Shown here in pieces: positions 1 to 7,478 of a stretch of DNA of 64,000 bases (positions within the stretch are counted from its first letter, which is position 1; each line of letters begins with the position of its first letter). Position numbers and translations under genes: made by a program. Under the pieces are notes generated by a model. The model saw only the letters and a program-made list of their open reading frames with translations, searched no databases and was not told the origin of the DNA. The stretch is taken from the NCBI GenBank assembly GCA_965221855.1, contig CBDCSV010000010.1:452099-516098 (forward strand), given 5' to 3'. Origin of the DNA: JAJDXO01 sp965221855 (GTDB lineage: Bacteria > Pseudomonadota > Alphaproteobacteria > Rhodospirillales > UBA2165).

Positions 1-1
1 A

Positions 2-55
2 AAGGCTGATCGCCTGATCGAAGCGATGGAAATCGGCGGTCGTGCCGTCCCTTGA
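2..55 (+). CDS. C-terminal tail of an unidentified upstream gene (partial)
   Basis: An open frame enters from the left edge and ends at TGA 53-55. It gives about 17 residues ending in EIGGRAVP. Codon choice fits the window, but the stretch is too short to identify. It could also be a chance open frame. Confidence 0.25.
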   Translation, partial: KADRLIEAMEIGGRAVP

Positions 56-269
56 AATGACGGCGCGAAACAGGCCGGTCACGTGCCTTCGCAGCGTTAC
101 CCCAATGGCTTGATTTGCAAATTCCACTCGTTAAATTTCGAACGCGTATGCCGTCCTCGCGACGACTGATCGCCGGAATTGGGAAGCGGAACCGACGCTC
201 GGGAAATGGCCTTTCGAGAAGACAATTTCGATAGTTAATCGCGGTTTCATGGTCGGCAAGGGGACTTAA

Positions 270-2357
270 GTGTTCGGTGCGGTTTCTGTTACGGGCCAAA
301 GGTTGATCCGGAATCCTGGGGCTTTCTTTCTTTTTCTGGCGTTGATTCTTACAGCCGATCACTGGGCGCTGGGTCCATTTTCCTATTTGAATTGGCACGA
401 CCTCGGCAACAGTCATGTGCCGCGTTACATCTTCGCGGCAGAGTATTTTCTGACCCATTTTCGGACGACGGGATGGCTCGAAGCGGGCGGCGGGGTGGAC
501 CTGCTTGCGAACGGAATCAGCTTTCGGAATTTATTTTTCATGGGTTTCGTATTGCTGCCGGACTGGTTGGTAATTCCCCTGATGCGAATAGTTCAACTGT
601 TCTGCGCCGGGTACTTCATGACGATTGTTCTGAAAAGGGACATGCGCCTGTCGCCGTTATGCGCGGTCATGGGTGGACTTATTTTCTTGCTCCTACAGAA
701 AAATTTGCATGAACATTATTTTGGAATTGGGTTGCTCCCGCTAATCGTCCATCTCGCCGGTCATCCCCTGGCCAATAGACTTAAATATCTGATTTTGTTC
801 GGTTGTTTTGTCGGCGTGACGCAGGGCGCCGGCGCCTACATTCACCTGACGATCCCATTCGTGTTTCCCTTCTTGTTTCTGTATTCATGGGTTTTCTCGG
901 AGATCGGGAAACTCAAAATCGTATTGTTTTATACCGTCGCCACTGTGGTGATATGCGCGTTTCAGTTCGAGGCGGTAATGGCAATGGCGGGCGAGGCGGC
1001 TCAGTCGCACCGCCAGTTCTGGCAACTCCAATCGGTCACGTTTCTCGAGGGACTAGGCAGTCGGATATCGCGGTTGGATCTTACCGGCGGTTTTGCCATC
1101 GGGGTGTTGGGCCTTTTCGCGCGCGGCAGGGCAAATAAAGGGCTGGTGACCCTATTCGTACTAAGTGTGGCGGCAATCCTGCTTGCATCTTTGTCCGGGA
1201 CGATCTCGGCCCTCTTGGCTTTGATCAGCCCGATCCTTTTCGGGTTCCAAACCGAACGATTTGCCGTGGTGTTGCCGTTCCTGATCGCGGCTTTGGCGGC
1301 GTGTGGAATGCAGTGTCTTCGGGATATGACGACGCCCATCCGTCGCCGCCTGCTGACAATTCTTGTCGTACTCGGCATCGGAACAGTGCCGGTCTTTTAC
1401 ATGGGCAGAGACCTCGCCTTGAACGTCCGCGAATGGTTTTCCTACGGCAATTTCATTGCGAACCAGAATATTGATCGTCTGCGCGCGCTGAAGGACCAGA
1501 GTTCCGTCTCTCCGTTCCGGGTCGTTTCGGTGTTCATTGACGGATGGCAAGAAGGCTACCCCCTTTCATCGGGGCTGGAGACCTTGGATGGATATCTAAA
1601 TCTCTACAACAGCCGCTTTCATATTTTTTGGCGGTCGGTTTCCGGGCCGTATTTCGACAGGTTCCCAAGCAAACTGGATACCTTCAATTCCTATGGAAAC
1701 CATGTGCAGTTGTTGGGCTATCAAGGTGAAGACGGTGCTGTTCGACTGAGCGATACGGCGGATATCGAGTTGCTACGCCTGGCGAACGTCACCCACGTAT
1801 TGTCTCCGCGTCCCCTGGCGGACGTGAACCTTGTGAAGGTCAGTGATAATGCGGGTCAGATGGATTGGGGCCGTATGTCGCGCCCCGAGAAAATCAGCCA
1901 GCGGCTTGGCGAGAATTGGGCCGGGCGCTCCTTATTTATCTACAAATTACCCGCACCGGCCCCCCGCTGGTTCCTGGCGGGAGCCGAGGCGGTATCGAGT
2001 CCGACCATACTCGGCAAGGCGTTGCGTGAACGCTCATTCGAGGCGCTTAGGGAACGGGCTCTTTTTCTGACCTCGGACCTGCCAGGAGGATTCGAGATTC
2101 CGCGTTCCGAACAACCCGTCGGTGTGGGTGAGCAGGTTCAAACGGTTTCGTATTTCCCCGACGCGTGGACGCTCGAAGTAACGGCCGCCGAGCCTCGCGT
2201 TCTCGTCGCGACATCGAATATTTCGAAAGGCTGGTCCGCCACGGTGAATGGCGGCCCCGCCGAGATTGTCCCGGTCTATGGTGCGTTCATGGCTGTAAAA
2301 GTACCGGCCGGCGCATCCAGCGTCGTGTTCGAATATAGACCCAAAGGCCTCTTCTGA
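270..2357 (+). CDS. YfhO-like multi-spanning membrane protein
   Basis: This 695-residue integral membrane protein starts at GTG 270. Residues 1-380 are a series of hydrophobic helices, beginning with a segment near 16-28 and including clusters around 85-115, 125-140, 170-245, 275-325 and 335-375. Residues from about 390 on form a soluble region. The C-terminus (about 640-690) has the pattern of the YfhO family: a small beta domain with 'GWSATVNGGPAEIVPVYGAF' followed by VPAG and VVFEYRP. Known members are GT-C-fold glycosyltransferase-like proteins acting on lipid-linked sugars or teichoic-acid/O-antigen modification. That role is inferred from the family only; no catalytic residue was verified. 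The gene is monocistronic in the window, and base composition is somewhat lower in GC than its neighbours. The annotation as a membrane glycosyltransferase-like protein is moderately secure, but the substrate is unknown. Confidence 0.6.
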   Translation: MFGAVSVTGQRLIRNPGAFFLFLALILTADHWALGPFSYLNWHDLGNSHVPRYIFAAEYFLTHFRTTGWLEAGGGVDLLANGISFRNLFFMGFVLLPDWLVIPLMRIVQLFCAGYFMTIVLKRDMRLSPLCAVMGGLIFLLLQKNLHEHYFGIGLLPLIVHLAGHPLANRLKYLILFGCFVGVTQGAGAYIHLTIPFVFPFLFLYSWVFSEIGKLKIVLFYTVATVVICAFQFEAVMAMAGEAAQSHRQFWQLQSVTFLEGLGSRISRLDLTGGFAIGVLGLFARGRANKGLVTLFVLSVAAILLASLSGTISALLALISPILFGFQTERFAVVLPFLIAALAACGMQCLRDMTTPIRRRLLTILVVLGIGTVPVFYMGRDLALNVREWFSYGNFIANQNIDRLRALKDQSSVSPFRVVSVFIDGWQEGYPLSSGLETLDGYLNLYNSRFHIFWRSVSGPYFDRFPSKLDTFNSYGNHVQLLGYQGEDGAVRLSDTADIELLRLANVTHVLSPRPLADVNLVKVSDNAGQMDWGRMSRPEKISQRLGENWAGRSLFIYKLPAPAPRWFLAGAEAVSSPTILGKALRERSFEALRERALFLTSDLPGGFEIPRSEQPVGVGEQVQTVSYFPDAWTLEVTAAEPRVLVATSNISKGWSATVNGGPAEIVPVYGAFMAVKVPAGASSVVFEYRPKGLF

Positions 2358-2377
2358 CCGGCTTTCAGTGACCGGCG

Positions 2378-2542
2378 GTGCGGCTGACGAATTCGGCGTG
2401 GCCGGACCTGATCGCCGCGGCGCTGATGGCCGTGCTGTTCATCTATTCGGCAATCCGGATTATCGCCCAGGCGGCCGATGAGCGGCGGGGCGCCCCCGAA
2501 TTTCTCCCCGAAAGCCGGAGAATTTCGACCCGGCGGCCCTAA
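2378..2542 (+). pseudogene. C-terminal fragment of a cation diffusion facilitator (CDF) transporter
   Basis: This short in-frame stretch (GTG 2378 to TAA 2540-2542, 54 codons) reads WPDLIAAALMAVLFIYSAIR followed by an IIAQAADE segment. That matches the last transmembrane helix region of CDF/CzcD-type cation efflux proteins, where a W-P-D-L motif opens the final helix. An in-frame TGA at 2369-2371 precedes it and the other roughly five helices are absent, so it is a relic rather than a working transporter. Its position just before a Zur-like palindrome and a CobW-type domain suggests a decayed zinc-handling locus. The family call is by motif recognition only. Confidence 0.45.
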
Positions 2543-2572
2543 CCGGGGAGTATGCCAAACTGCGTTTGACTC

Positions 2573-2589
2573 ATGATATGTTATATCAT
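2573..2589. promoter_or_regulatory. Zur-box-like palindrome
   Basis: ATGATATGTTATATCAT has perfect 7-bp arms (ATGATAT / ATATCAT) around GTT, followed by AACTATCA. It sits about 60 bp upstream of the CobW-C domain gene. AT-rich palindromes of this kind (GATATGTTATATCATAAC-like) resemble Zur operators, and COG0523 genes are commonly Zur-controlled. The assignment is inference from sequence and context. Confidence 0.5.
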
Positions 2590-2649
2590 AACTATCACCT
2601 CAAAACGTAAGAAGAATTCGGCGGTGCGGGCGTACCGCCGGAAAAAGAG

Positions 2650-3147
2650 ATGGGACTCATGCCGTTGGATGATGTCACAGGCGGGCTTCGCGCCGACGTC
2701 TATATCGGCCATCTGGCCATAGAGCCGGATGAAGCCGCGGTTGCCGCCAAGACGGGCGTTCTCTTCGAGGAGGTCCGGCCCTTCGACGGTTTTCGCGCAT
2801 CGTGCCTTTTGGCCCAGCCTTGGCCCGTCGAGTTGACCGCCGATGGCGTCTTCTGGGTCGAGAGCCGGCCCGACACGTGTTTCAAACTTCGTATCGCGGG
2901 TGGCCAGGCGGCCTACCGGTCATTGGGACGATGGCTGGCATCGAGCCCAAGCCGTGACCGCTTAGATCCCGGGCGGGACGCGGCCCTCACCGGCCGGCGC
3001 TGGCACCCCGTCTACGGCGATCGCATCCAGCGTATCTGGTTCGACGGCCTCGCCGAGGGATGGCGGCGCTATGAACGGATGTTCATCCGCGGCCTGGTGA
3101 AGCCAGGAACCGCTTTCAAGAACCGGCCAATTCCAAAAACACTTTGA
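2650..3147 (+). CDS. Stand-alone CobW C-terminal domain protein (truncated COG0523 GTPase)
   Basis: This 165-residue protein aligns by eye with the C-terminal (CobW_C) domain of COG0523 metallochaperone GTPases. It shows VRPFDGFR near residues 37-44, then ADGVFWVESRPD near 65-76, AGGQAAYRSLGRW near 84-96, and WHPVYGDRIQRIWFDG near 115-130. These parallel the family pattern R-PFHP, GFFWLATRP, G-WW and W--YGDR-QELVFIG. The N-terminal GTPase domain (Walker A GxxGxGK and the CxCC metal site) is missing, so no GTP hydrolysis is expected. The first 30 residues are not recognisable. ATG 2659 is an alternative start. A Zur-like box lies about 60 bp upstream. It could be a degraded gene or a small zinc-responsive protein kept under selection. 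The frame is intact and ends 16 bp before the next gene. Confidence 0.55.
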   Translation: MGLMPLDDVTGGLRADVYIGHLAIEPDEAAVAAKTGVLFEEVRPFDGFRASCLLAQPWPVELTADGVFWVESRPDTCFKLRIAGGQAAYRSLGRWLASSPSRDRLDPGRDAALTGRRWHPVYGDRIQRIWFDGLAEGWRRYERMFIRGLVKPGTAFKNRPIPKTL

Positions 3148-3163
3148 TGAGGAGCATTGTTTA

Positions 3164-4510
3164 ATGTCATTCAGTGGCGATTACAAAGGCTACGACCTCG
3201 ACATCGGATTTATCGAGGAGAGCCACCACACCAACCCCCGGCGGCTGTACAGCACCTACGGCGCCGACTGGCAGTACCGGGTCGATCACGAACGGATGCG
3301 CCGCGAGCGCCTGGAGCGCGCGCGGGCGGAAATGATCGCCGATGATCTGGGCGCCCTGGTGGTGTTCGCCGGCGCCAACGTCCGCTACCTGACCGGTTCC
3401 TACCAAGGCAACTGGAAATACAACATCAACATCCGCTATGCCGTGCTGCCCCGGGAGGGCGAGCCCTATCTGTTCGAGACGGCGGGCTCCGACATGCGGA
3501 ACGCCATGCTCGATCTGCCATGGATGAAGGACCGCATCCGCCCGGCCATGACCTGGCAATGGGCCGAGGGCGCGGTCAGCGAAATGGCCGACAAGATGGT
3601 CGCCTCGGTGATGGAAGTGCTGAAGGAGCACGGCGTCGAGAAAGAGAAAATCGGCGTCGACAACCTCGACTTCCCGGCGCTGCACGCGTTCGAAAAGGCG
3701 GGGCTCCGCATCGTCAACGGCTGGCCGGCCATGTCCCGGGCCCGCGTGGTGAAAACGCCCGACGAAATCGAACAGATAAAGATGTCCGCCTCCATCGGCG
3801 ACGCCGCCATGTGGCACATCAAGCACGAATGGCTGAGGCCCGGCATCACCGAGCGCCAGATCGAGGCCAAGGTTCACGAGTTCATGTTGGATCGGGGCTG
3901 CGAGATCATCTACGACATCATTGTCGCCTCGGGCGGCAACACCAGCCCCTATCGCCGGTGGGCGACCGACAAGCTCATCCAGCAGGGCGATTTGATCATC
4001 ATCGACATCAACGCCGTCGGTCCCGGCGGGTACTACGTCGACTTCGTGCGCACCCTCAAATGCGCCGGCAGGATGACCCAGCAGGAAATCGATCTCTACC
4101 GGGAAACCTACGATTCCCTCTATGCCGGAATGGAAAATCTGCGTCCGGGCATGACGTCCGCGGATGTGGTCTCCAAGTTCCCGGAATATGACGATGACAC
4201 CTACGGGACGGTGACGCTGCAGCAGTTCGCCCACTCCATCGGCATCACGCTGTATGAGGGCATGTGGATGAGCCGCGCCTACTCGCTCAAGTATCCGGCG
4301 GAGATCAAGGAAAACATGTACTTCGCCATCGAGACTTTCGCCGGACATCCGGGGCTGCCTCAAACCTGCCGGTTGGAGGAGAACGTCCTGGTGTCCAAAG
4401 ACGGACCGGTGATTTTCACCAAGATGGAACATATGGAGGAAGCGGTCGGCGACTACCGTCCCGGCGACTTCCACCACCCGTCCTTGTTGGGTTACCCGAC
4501 CCACAAGTAG
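3164..4510 (+). CDS. M24-family (creatinase/aminopeptidase P-fold) metallopeptidase-like protein
   Basis: This 448-residue cytoplasmic protein has a creatinase-like N-terminal domain (about 40-200) and a pita-bread M24 domain (about 205-430). The five dinuclear metal ligands of M24 enzymes can be placed at D281, D293, H357 (FAHSIG), E390 (FAIETFAG) and E405 (CRLEEN). Spacing of the first two aspartates and overall length recall the DddP/Xaa-Pro dipeptidase branch, but the extra DddP aspartate (two residues after the first) is Asn283 here, so DMSP lyase is not assigned. GAGGAG lies upstream of ATG 3164. The gene leads a same-strand run with a KdsB-like protein (23-bp gap) and an amidohydrolase, suggesting co-expression in a catabolic or tailoring pathway. 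The likely role is peptidase, amidinohydrolase or lyase on a small substrate; the substrate is unknown. Confidence 0.75.
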   Translation: MSFSGDYKGYDLDIGFIEESHHTNPRRLYSTYGADWQYRVDHERMRRERLERARAEMIADDLGALVVFAGANVRYLTGSYQGNWKYNINIRYAVLPREGEPYLFETAGSDMRNAMLDLPWMKDRIRPAMTWQWAEGAVSEMADKMVASVMEVLKEHGVEKEKIGVDNLDFPALHAFEKAGLRIVNGWPAMSRARVVKTPDEIEQIKMSASIGDAAMWHIKHEWLRPGITERQIEAKVHEFMLDRGCEIIYDIIVASGGNTSPYRRWATDKLIQQGDLIIIDINAVGPGGYYVDFVRTLKCAGRMTQQEIDLYRETYDSLYAGMENLRPGMTSADVVSKFPEYDDDTYGTVTLQQFAHSIGITLYEGMWMSRAYSLKYPAEIKENMYFAIETFAGHPGLPQTCRLEENVLVSKDGPVIFTKMEHMEEAVGDYRPGDFHHPSLLGYPTHK

Positions 4511-4533
4511 ACGACGAACTCGGTCCCAAGCCG

Positions 4534-5295
4534 ATGGAGCGCAATCCGCTCATCGTCGTCTCGTCGCGGCTCGACCGCGTCACTCCCGATGGTCGGGGGA
4601 GCAGTTGTGAGGACTCTGCTCCCTCGATCATCACCGCCTGGCGGCGCGCCAGGGAAGCCGACGTCGGCAACACCATCGTCGACTGTCATGACGCGGCCCT
4701 GGCCGATGCCGTCCGGGACGCCGGCGGCTACAGCGTGACCTCCGATCCAACGGAGATTCCGCCGACCCACAACTACAAGCCGCCCTCCGGTCTTGCGCGT
4801 ATCGCCCGCACGATCACCAGGTTCGACCGTTTCTGCAATCACGACCTGATCATCCACATGCCGGAGCACTACGCGGATATCGACGCCAAATATCTGAGGG
4901 CGCTCATGTACCCGCTGGCCTCCAACGATGTCGGGATGGCGACGCTGGCCGCCCCGCTCTCCCCCGAGGCCGACGAACAGGCGCCGAAAGTTTCGGTCCG
5001 GTGGAACGGGGACCGCAAGGTCTATGTGATGCCGGAAGCCAAGGTGGGGACGATCCGGGACTTCTCCCGCGACACCGCCCGCCTGGGTGGCGGAGAAATC
5101 TGCGCCCACATCCCGGTTTATATCTACCGGCGGTCGGTCCTGGACCGGATGGTCCTGGTGCCGCCCGCGGACCGGGAACTCGAAGAGAGTATCGAGGCGC
5201 TCAGGGTGCTGGAGATCGGCCGGCGCGCCGATGCGTTGTTCGTCCCGGAAGGCGTGCCCGCGAGCATGGAAGACGGCCGCGCGATCTACGACTAG
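4534..5295 (+). CDS. Divergent KdsB-like (CMP-Kdo synthetase family) nucleotidyltransferase
   Basis: This 253-residue protein has the overall pattern of 3-deoxy-manno-octulosonate cytidylyltransferase. It shows an N-terminal Rossmann-type strand (PLIVVSSRL), a D-AALADAVRDAGG helix near 52-65, MATLAAPLSPEAD near 135-147, HIPVYIYRR near 192-200, and the family's LE-SIEALRVLEIGRRAD helix near 216-233. Key catalytic segments have changed. The substrate loop RYxSTRLPGKP is replaced by SRLDRVTPDGRG, the VQGDEP magnesium site by HMPEHYAD (109-115), and the C-terminal D-T-PED by SMEDG. Catalysis as a CMP-sugar synthetase is therefore doubtful. It may use another substrate or be a pseudo-enzyme. ATG 4534 was chosen because longer starts run into the preceding gene. 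It lies between the M24 gene and the decarboxylase-like gene, an unusual context for a Kdo enzyme. Confidence 0.6.
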   Translation: MERNPLIVVSSRLDRVTPDGRGSSCEDSAPSIITAWRRAREADVGNTIVDCHDAALADAVRDAGGYSVTSDPTEIPPTHNYKPPSGLARIARTITRFDRFCNHDLIIHMPEHYADIDAKYLRALMYPLASNDVGMATLAAPLSPEADEQAPKVSVRWNGDRKVYVMPEAKVGTIRDFSRDTARLGGGEICAHIPVYIYRRSVLDRMVLVPPADRELEESIEALRVLEIGRRADALFVPEGVPASMEDGRAIYD

Positions 5296-5369
5296 ACCGG
5301 TCCCGGATTGCCAACCGCCCGGCATCCCTTAAGCTGCCCCCTGCAATCGGAACCGGGGAGGACTTCAGG

Positions 5370-6356
5370 ATGCAGGGTAAAATCGCGCTCGAAGAGCACT
5401 TCGCCTATCAGGCGCCGGACGCGAACATCGAGCGGCGTCTGCAGCACGCGGAATCGTGGATCCAAACCTCGCGGCGGCTGATGGACTTCCACGACGACCG
5501 CCTGAAAGACATGGACGAATTCGGCGTCGAGTACGCCATCCTGTCCCTCAATGCGCCGGCCGTGCAGGGCGTCCTCGATCCGAAAGAGGCCGCCGAGGAC
5601 GCGCGCAGGTACAACGATTTTCTCGCCGAGGAGGTCGCCGGGCGGCCCGACCGTTTCGGCGGATTCGCGACCCTGCCCATGCAGGATCCGGAAGCGGCGG
5701 CGGAAGAGCTCACCCGCTGCGTCAAGGATCTGGGATTCCCCGGCGCGCTGGTGAACGGATTTACCCAGCGGGATGTTTCGGATTCGGTCATCTACTACGA
5801 CATTCCCGAATACCGGCCGTTCTGGGCAGCCGTCGCCGAGCTGGACGTCCCGTTCTACCTGCACCCCCGCACCATCGTCCGCGAACGCGCCCAGCCCTAT
5901 GACGGCCATCCCTGGCTCTACAGTTCGGGCTGGGGGTTCGCGGTCGAAACTTCAATTCACATGCTGCGCCTCATCGGCTCCTGCCTGTTCGACGAGTTTC
6001 CCGGCCTGCAGGTGGTTCTGGGGCATCTGGGGGAGCGGATTCCCTTCGACATGTGGCGGCTCGACAACCGGATCGCGCGGGTGCCGCACGGCTACCCGGC
6101 CAAACACCCCATGAGCCACTATCTCAGAAACAACGTTCACATGACCACGAGCGGAAACTTCAGCGACCCTGCCCTGCGGTGCACGGTCTCCGAAATGGGC
6201 ATTGACCGCCTGATGTTCGCAATCGACTACCCGATGGAGGTGATGAATGCCGGCGCCGAGTGGTTCGACGGCACGCCCGTGTTGTCCGACGAGGAACGGT
6301 GGAAGGTGGGACGGACCAACGCGGCCAAGCTGTTCAAGCTCGAGCGGTTTCTCTAG
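5370..6356 (+). CDS. Amidohydrolase-superfamily decarboxylase, gamma-resorcylate decarboxylase type
   Basis: This 328-residue TIM-barrel protein (ATG 5370) closely follows gamma-resorcylate (2,6-dihydroxybenzoate) decarboxylases. It begins MQGKIALEEHF, giving the metal ligands E8 and H10, with H165 in FYLHPR, H219 in LGHLGE and D286 in FAIDYP. It also shares LSLNAPAVQ, FATLPMQDP, GALVNGF, YDGHPWL and GRTNAAKLFKL. Such enzymes are metal-dependent, cofactor-free decarboxylases of aromatic acids (ACMSD-related). The exact aromatic substrate cannot be fixed by sequence alone. It is the last gene of the M24/KdsB-like run. Its TAG stop (6354-6356) is built from the TA target of the adjoining IS630 copy plus the first base of that element, so the insertion left the reading frame intact. 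Confidence 0.8.
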   Translation: MQGKIALEEHFAYQAPDANIERRLQHAESWIQTSRRLMDFHDDRLKDMDEFGVEYAILSLNAPAVQGVLDPKEAAEDARRYNDFLAEEVAGRPDRFGGFATLPMQDPEAAAEELTRCVKDLGFPGALVNGFTQRDVSDSVIYYDIPEYRPFWAAVAELDVPFYLHPRTIVRERAQPYDGHPWLYSSGWGFAVETSIHMLRLIGSCLFDEFPGLQVVLGHLGERIPFDMWRLDNRIARVPHGYPAKHPMSHYLRNNVHMTTSGNFSDPALRCTVSEMGIDRLMFAIDYPMEVMNAGAEWFDGTPVLSDEERWKVGRTNAAKLFKLERFL

Positions 6357-6449
6357 AGCGTATTTGAGATTGATTGAATCATTTTAGGGATTCCCAAGTA
6401 TGGGCGAACCATGATTCAAGATGGATGCTGGGCAAGGAGGCCAGCATTC

Positions 6450-6809
6450 ATGGCGAGACCTTATTCGATTGATTTGCGAGAGCGTGTTGTTTTGGCGGTT
6501 TTGGCGGGGGAGAGTTGCCGCGCTGTAGCGGCTCGGTTTGGGGTTGCGGTTTCGAGCGTGGTTAAGTGGTCGCAGCGCTACCGGCGGACGGGGAGTGTTG
6601 CGCCCGGCAAGATGGGCGGTCACCGCCGCCGGGTTCTTGAGCCCCATCGGGAGTTCATTGTCGGCCGGATCGACCAGGAGCCGCATCTGACGCTGCATCG
6701 GTTGAGAGACGAGTTGGCCGCTCGGGGTGTCAGGGTATCCCACAGCACGGTATGGCTGTTTCTGCGCCGTGAAGGGCTGCGCTTTAAAAAAAACCCTGTT
6801 CGCCGTTGA
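6450..6809 (+). CDS. IS630 transposase, N-terminal frame (OrfA)
   Basis: This 119-residue frame starts at ATG 6450 after AGGAGG. It carries the winged helix-turn-helix DNA-binding part (SIDLRERVVLAVLAGESCRA; VAVSSVVKWSQRYRRTG; STVWLFLRREGLRFKK). It runs into stop TGA 6807-6809 just after the A8 run at about 6785-6792. The catalytic part is in the +1 frame, so full-length transposase needs a frameshift or transcriptional slippage at the A run. Confidence 0.9.
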   Translation: MARPYSIDLRERVVLAVLAGESCRAVAARFGVAVSSVVKWSQRYRRTGSVAPGKMGGHRRRVLEPHREFIVGRIDQEPHLTLHRLRDELAARGVRVSHSTVWLFLRREGLRFKKNPVRR

Positions 6810-7398
6810 ACGGGCGCGCGCGGACATCGCCCGCCATCGCAGGCGCTGGAAGGCGTGGCAGGCAAAGCTTGATCCCGAACGGCTGGTATTCATTGATGAA
6901 ACCTGGATCCGGACCAATATGGCCCCGCTGCGCGGCTGGGGGCCGAAAGGGGAGCGGGTCCGCGGCTTTGCCCCCCATGGGCGGTGGCACACCCTGACCT
7001 TCATCGGCGCGCTGCGCTGCGACCGGTTCACCGCGCCCTGCGTCTTCGACGGCCCCATCAATGGCGTGTGCTTCCGCGCCTACGTCGAGCAGCTGCTCGT
7101 GCCGACCCTGGTGCCCGGCGACATCGTCATCATGGACAATCTCGGCAGCCACAAGTCAAAAGCCGTGCGAAACGCCATCCGTGCCGCCGGAGCCAAGCTG
7201 TGGCTCCTGCCCAAATATTCCCCCGACCTCAATCCCATCGAGCAGACCTTTGCCCAAATCAAGCACTGGATGAGAAACGCCCAGAAGCGGGAGATCGACG
7301 ACTTATGGCGCCATCTCGGGAGCCTCATCGACACCATCGAGCCACAGCAATGCGCCAACTACTTCAAAAACGCAGGATACGCTTCCGTCAAAATATGA
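6727..7398 (+). CDS. IS630 transposase, catalytic frame (OrfB)
   Basis: The real fusion point is near 6785; upstream codons of this frame are probably not read on their own. The DDE/RNase H-fold catalytic residues are visible as LVFIDETW (D), DIVIMDNLGSHK (D) and SPDLNPIEQTF (E), the classic IS630/Tc1-mariner layout. Joined to OrfA across the A8 run it gives a protein of about 320 residues, a usual IS630 transposase length. Confidence 0.9.
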   Translation: MSGYPTARYGCFCAVKGCALKKTLFAVERARADIARHRRRWKAWQAKLDPERLVFIDETWIRTNMAPLRGWGPKGERVRGFAPHGRWHTLTFIGALRCDRFTAPCVFDGPINGVCFRAYVEQLLVPTLVPGDIVIMDNLGSHKSKAVRNAIRAAGAKLWLLPKYSPDLNPIEQTFAQIKHWMRNAQKREIDDLWRHLGSLIDTIEPQQCANYFKNAGYASVKI

Positions 7399-7478
7399 AA
7401 CGCTCTAGGCCCCAACAATGCGTACGGAGGTCTCCGGTTGCGGCGCGTCAGATCCTCCGCGCGCAGCCATCCAGCAGA

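Larger units (their letters stand above)
6356..7405 (+). mobile_element. IS630-family insertion sequence, copy 1
   Basis: The element is 1050 bp, bounded by GAGCGTATTTGAG at the left and a right end whose complement is GAGCGTTTCAT. It is flanked by TA at 6354-6355 and 7406-7407. The reconstructed empty site is CTAG. It carries two overlapping transposase frames joined across an A8 run. The element has the same length as the two other copies in the window, once inserted DNA is removed from copy 2. Confidence 0.95.

Noticed and set aside
3164..4510. DMSP lyase DddP
   Set aside because: Length and M24 ligands fit the broader branch, but the DddP aspartate two residues after the first metal ligand is Asn283 and the substrate-pocket context differs, so only the family is called.
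4264..4533. Longer start for the KdsB-like gene
   Set aside because: The extra 90 codons overlap the well-supported M24 gene in another frame; ATG 4534 fits the family length.
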